From contig JAJQID010000075.1 in the NCBI GenBank assembly GCA_021199405.1, positions 1 through 7,337 on the forward strand: a DNA stretch of 7,337 nt, given 5' to 3'. The position numbers and the translations under genes were made by a program. This stretch comes from Lachnospiraceae bacterium. Its GTDB lineage: Bacteria; Bacillota; Clostridia; Lachnospirales; Lachnospiraceae. This document shows, in pieces, positions 4,883 to 7,337 of the stretch (positions are counted from its first letter, which is position 1; every line of letters starts with the position of its first letter). Below the pieces are notes generated by a model. That model was given only the letters and a program-made list of their open reading frames with translations. It did no database searches and was not told the origin of the DNA.

Positions 4883-7337
4883 GTGAAAAAAAAGACTCCA
4901 AAGCCGGTAAAAAGAAAGCCTTTTCTATCGTCAGGCAAACGCATATTTCTGGCGGTCAGCCAGCAGCTTGGCGGAGTGCTGGCTTTTTTGTGCGCCATGG
5001 TGGTGATTACCAACTGCACTGTTTATGTGCAGACCAACCTGTCCTCCGAGGAAAAGACATTAATTGTTTTTAATCCTTTTGAGGAAAAGCAGGAGGTTAT
5101 GATCCAGTACAGCGGAAGTGTGGCGGAGGAAGGGCTTCAGAATGTACTGGAATACGTGGCGATTCGCACCCAGATGGAGGAAAACGGGTCCTATTCCGGA
5201 AATAAGGAAATTTCCATTACAGATTATTATAATCGTCGTACTGTAAGGAGCGAATATGAGTTTCCGGAGGCTGTATATCGGCTGGAGGATCTGCTGCGAT
5301 GGTATCAGTACGGCGGGCTGGAATACACGCAGAATTCTCTTTATTTTATGGAGGATGGCAGCGTGATCGCTGACCGGGCGGGGAAGAGCGCGGACAGTGG
5401 GGAGGAAGCCGCAGAGGAATTTACAGTGGTATACGAGATGGGGGACAGTGAAGGGGATACTGCGGCAATGGCCATGGAGGAGGTTGAGCCGGAGACAACA
5501 GGCAGCGGGTTCCCGGAATTTTCGGAGGAAGAAGAGCCGCAGGAGCCTCTCTCGTCCGTAGAGGAAATGGAGGAGATGAAGCTTGCCGCTGCCAGTTCAA
5601 CTGACCGTATGGTTCACAATACATTCCTGACTGTAGATGGGAAAACGCTGGAGGAAATCGCCAGTTCCGCGGATGAGTACTGGGAGCTTGTGGGTCAGCT
5701 GGAGAGCTGCATGGAGGATTTAAGCTACAATTATGGATTGTATCAGGACTATCAGGAGACATTGGGCAGCAACAGCGCCATTCAGTATTATGTGCAGATG
5801 AATGACGAGGAGGGTACCTGTTATACCAATCTGAATTTTACCTGGCAGGAGAGCGGACTGACTGCCAATTCTTATTTTCAGAGTAAGGAAGCCTGGATCT
5901 GTTATACCCACTCCGGCACTCGGATCAGTGATATGCTGGCCGAGTACGGGATACGGCCCAGCATGGTGGTTTCCCTTCTGAAAAAATATCCCTACGCCTA
6001 TGATGTGGAGACTGAGGTGTGGGTTTCCTTCAGTTCGGATGAACTGCAGGAGGCTACGGTGGCCATGGATGATTTATATGACGGCTGGAACCCTCAGAAA
6101 ATGATCGGCGTTCTGGGCGCATGTGTGATTTTGATTGCTTATTATCTGCTGGTACTGCTCTATCGGCTGTCCACCACAGGCAAAAAGATCGACGAAAACG
6201 GGCAGGTCTATATTGAATGCAGATGGGGCGACGGCATGTATCTGGAGCTCTGGCTGATCTGTATTCTGGCTGTGTCGGCGGTGATTGGGATGGGCAGCTT
6301 CAGGACGATAGAGTATGCTGTGACTCAGAATCTGAATGTGAGAAGCCTGTCCTTCTACATTTATGGTCTGGCGGTGGTCATTCCGCTGATTCTGAGCGTA
6401 TTATTGACGGAGCTCTTATGCAGTATGGCCCGCAGAATCAGAGCAGGAATGGTATTTCGTCAGAGTCTTCTGTGGCATCTGGCTTCCTGGATTGCGGATC
6501 ACTGTCGAAAATGTGTCACTTTGCTCGGGAAAGAGCTTCAGAAGCGCAGGGAAAACTATTATGCGCATGCGGGGATTCTCTCCAGGAGCGTTGGAACCTT
6601 GCTTCGGGAAAATCTGGCGTTGCTGGGAATGGCGGGAGCAGCCGTGCTTGGCCTCCTGCTGAATAATATGTGGCTTCTTCTTGGCGGTCTGGTGCTGTTT
6701 TTTGTCATATTAATTGTGATTATGAGTAAGAAATATCGGCTGACGCTGGAAAAAGAACAGATTGTTCATGATATCGGGCTGATTGTGGAGGGCAATCCCG
6801 TGCAGATTAACACAGAAAACCTGCTGCCGGAAAATAAACAGCTGGCTGACAGTGTGAATACCATTGGTAAGGGCATTCAGCAGGCGGTAGAGCAGTCTGT
6901 GAAGGATGAAAGACTGAAGGCGGAGCTCCTGACCAATGTGAGCCATGATATTAAAACCCCGCTGACTTCAATCATCAGCTATGTGGATCTGTTAAAGAGA
7001 GAGGATCTGGGAGGCAATGAAACGGCCGGAGAATATCTGGAAATTCTGGAAAATAAGTCCAATAAATTAAAGCAGCTGATTCTGGATCTGATTGAAATCA
7101 GCAAGATCAACAGCGGCAGCCTGGAATATGAAATTGCCCCTTTAAAGCCTCATGAGCTGATGCTGCAGGCCATGGGAGAGTATGAGGATAAGCTGTCGGA
7201 GCACAACCTGAAGCTGATTTACAATAACAGCTGTGAGGAGGCTGTGATTGAGGCGGACGCCAGGAGGCTGTGGCGGGTGGTGGATAATCTGATGTCCAAT
7301 GTCTGCAAATATTCTCTGGAGGGAACCAGAGTCTATG
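4883..7337 (+). CDS. Membrane sensor histidine kinase with large extracytoplasmic domain (3' end outside window)
   Basis: The frame is open for 818 codons to the window edge. A Lys-rich N-terminus leads to membrane segment 1 (about 29-48). An extracytoplasmic region of roughly 355 residues (50-405) follows, holding an acidic low-complexity stretch (about 163-240) and three cysteines (C276, C313, C340). Five further hydrophobic segments lie near 407-427, 454-473, 491-513, 578-593 and 597-615. A HAMP-like linker (about 620-680) leads to the HisKA domain, with phospho-acceptor H688 in NVSHDIKTPLTSI (H-D-x-x-T motif). The HATPase domain starts with its N-box, DNLMSNVCKYS (N806), and is then cut, so the G boxes lie outside. 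The kinase should phosphorylate the regulator encoded 18 bases upstream. I recognise the catalytic part firmly but no named sensor domain, so the signal is unknown. The length before HisKA is far above that of a simple two-helix kinase. The GTG start is supported by AGGAGGAGAG. Confidence 0.93.
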   Translation, partial: MKKKTPKPVKRKPFLSSGKRIFLAVSQQLGGVLAFLCAMVVITNCTVYVQTNLSSEEKTLIVFNPFEEKQEVMIQYSGSVAEEGLQNVLEYVAIRTQMEENGSYSGNKEISITDYYNRRTVRSEYEFPEAVYRLEDLLRWYQYGGLEYTQNSLYFMEDGSVIADRAGKSADSGEEAAEEFTVVYEMGDSEGDTAAMAMEEVEPETTGSGFPEFSEEEEPQEPLSSVEEMEEMKLAAASSTDRMVHNTFLTVDGKTLEEIASSADEYWELVGQLESCMEDLSYNYGLYQDYQETLGSNSAIQYYVQMNDEEGTCYTNLNFTWQESGLTANSYFQSKEAWICYTHSGTRISDMLAEYGIRPSMVVSLLKKYPYAYDVETEVWVSFSSDELQEATVAMDDLYDGWNPQKMIGVLGACVILIAYYLLVLLYRLSTTGKKIDENGQVYIECRWGDGMYLELWLICILAVSAVIGMGSFRTIEYAVTQNLNVRSLSFYIYGLAVVIPLILSVLLTELLCSMARRIRAGMVFRQSLLWHLASWIADHCRKCVTLLGKELQKRRENYYAHAGILSRSVGTLLRENLALLGMAGAAVLGLLLNNMWLLLGGLVLFFVILIVIMSKKYRLTLEKEQIVHDIGLIVEGNPVQINTENLLPENKQLADSVNTIGKGIQQAVEQSVKDERLKAELLTNVSHDIKTPLTSIISYVDLLKREDLGGNETAGEYLEILENKSNKLKQLILDLIEISKINSGSLEYEIAPLKPHELMLQAMGEYEDKLSEHNLKLIYNNSCEEAVIEADARRLWRVVDNLMSNVCKYSLEGTRVY

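Noticed and set aside
4172..7337. Vancomycin-resistance VanR/VanS pair
   Set aside because: The regulator's VWGVGYKIE ending is shared by many Firmicute regulators, the kinase is far larger than VanS, and no van ligase or dehydrogenase genes are present.

Overview
The window looks like a chromosomal stretch from a low-to-mid GC Gram-positive anaerobe of the class Clostridia, most likely Lachnospiraceae or a close relative. The reasons are the purine-rich Shine-Dalgarno sites (GGAAGGA, GGAGGG, AGGAGGAGAG), a short archaeal/type-2 aspartyl-tRNA synthetase in a bacterial setting, and a VanR-like response regulator paired with a histidine kinase of a style common in Firmicutes. The placement is an inference from protein style; no rRNA or other taxonomic marker is present.

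Layout, left to right. Positions 2-952 (+) hold the C-terminal two-thirds of a cardiolipin synthase whose start lies outside the window. After 72 bases comes greA (1025-1528, +), a transcript-cleavage elongation factor, which ends at a strong hairpin terminator (1531-1565). Facing it is aspS (1616-2950, -), so greA and aspS converge and probably share the terminator. A 240-base AT-rich gap (2951-3190) separates aspS from a divergent family 2 glycosyltransferase (3191-4090, +) with visibly lower GC than its neighbours. After an 81-base AT-rich gap containing a cluster of TTAAGA motifs, an OmpR/PhoB-type response regulator (4172-4864, +) is followed 18 bases later by a large membrane histidine kinase (4883 to beyond 7337, +), whose ATPase domain is cut by the window edge.

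How the genes fit together. Cardiolipin synthase, GreA and AspRS are housekeeping functions (membrane lipid, transcription fidelity, translation). The response regulator and kinase form one two-component operon. The kinase has an extracytoplasmic region of roughly 355 residues with an acidic low-complexity insert, then five more predicted membrane segments before the HisKA domain. This is the least explained part of the window. The adjacent glycosyltransferase may belong to a surface-polysaccharide or envelope function, but nothing in the sequence proves that it is a target of the two-component pair. I see no mobile element, CRISPR array, tRNA or rRNA. I do not find convincing evidence for a wholly new system; the best leads are the kinase sensor region and the putative operator in front of the regulator.
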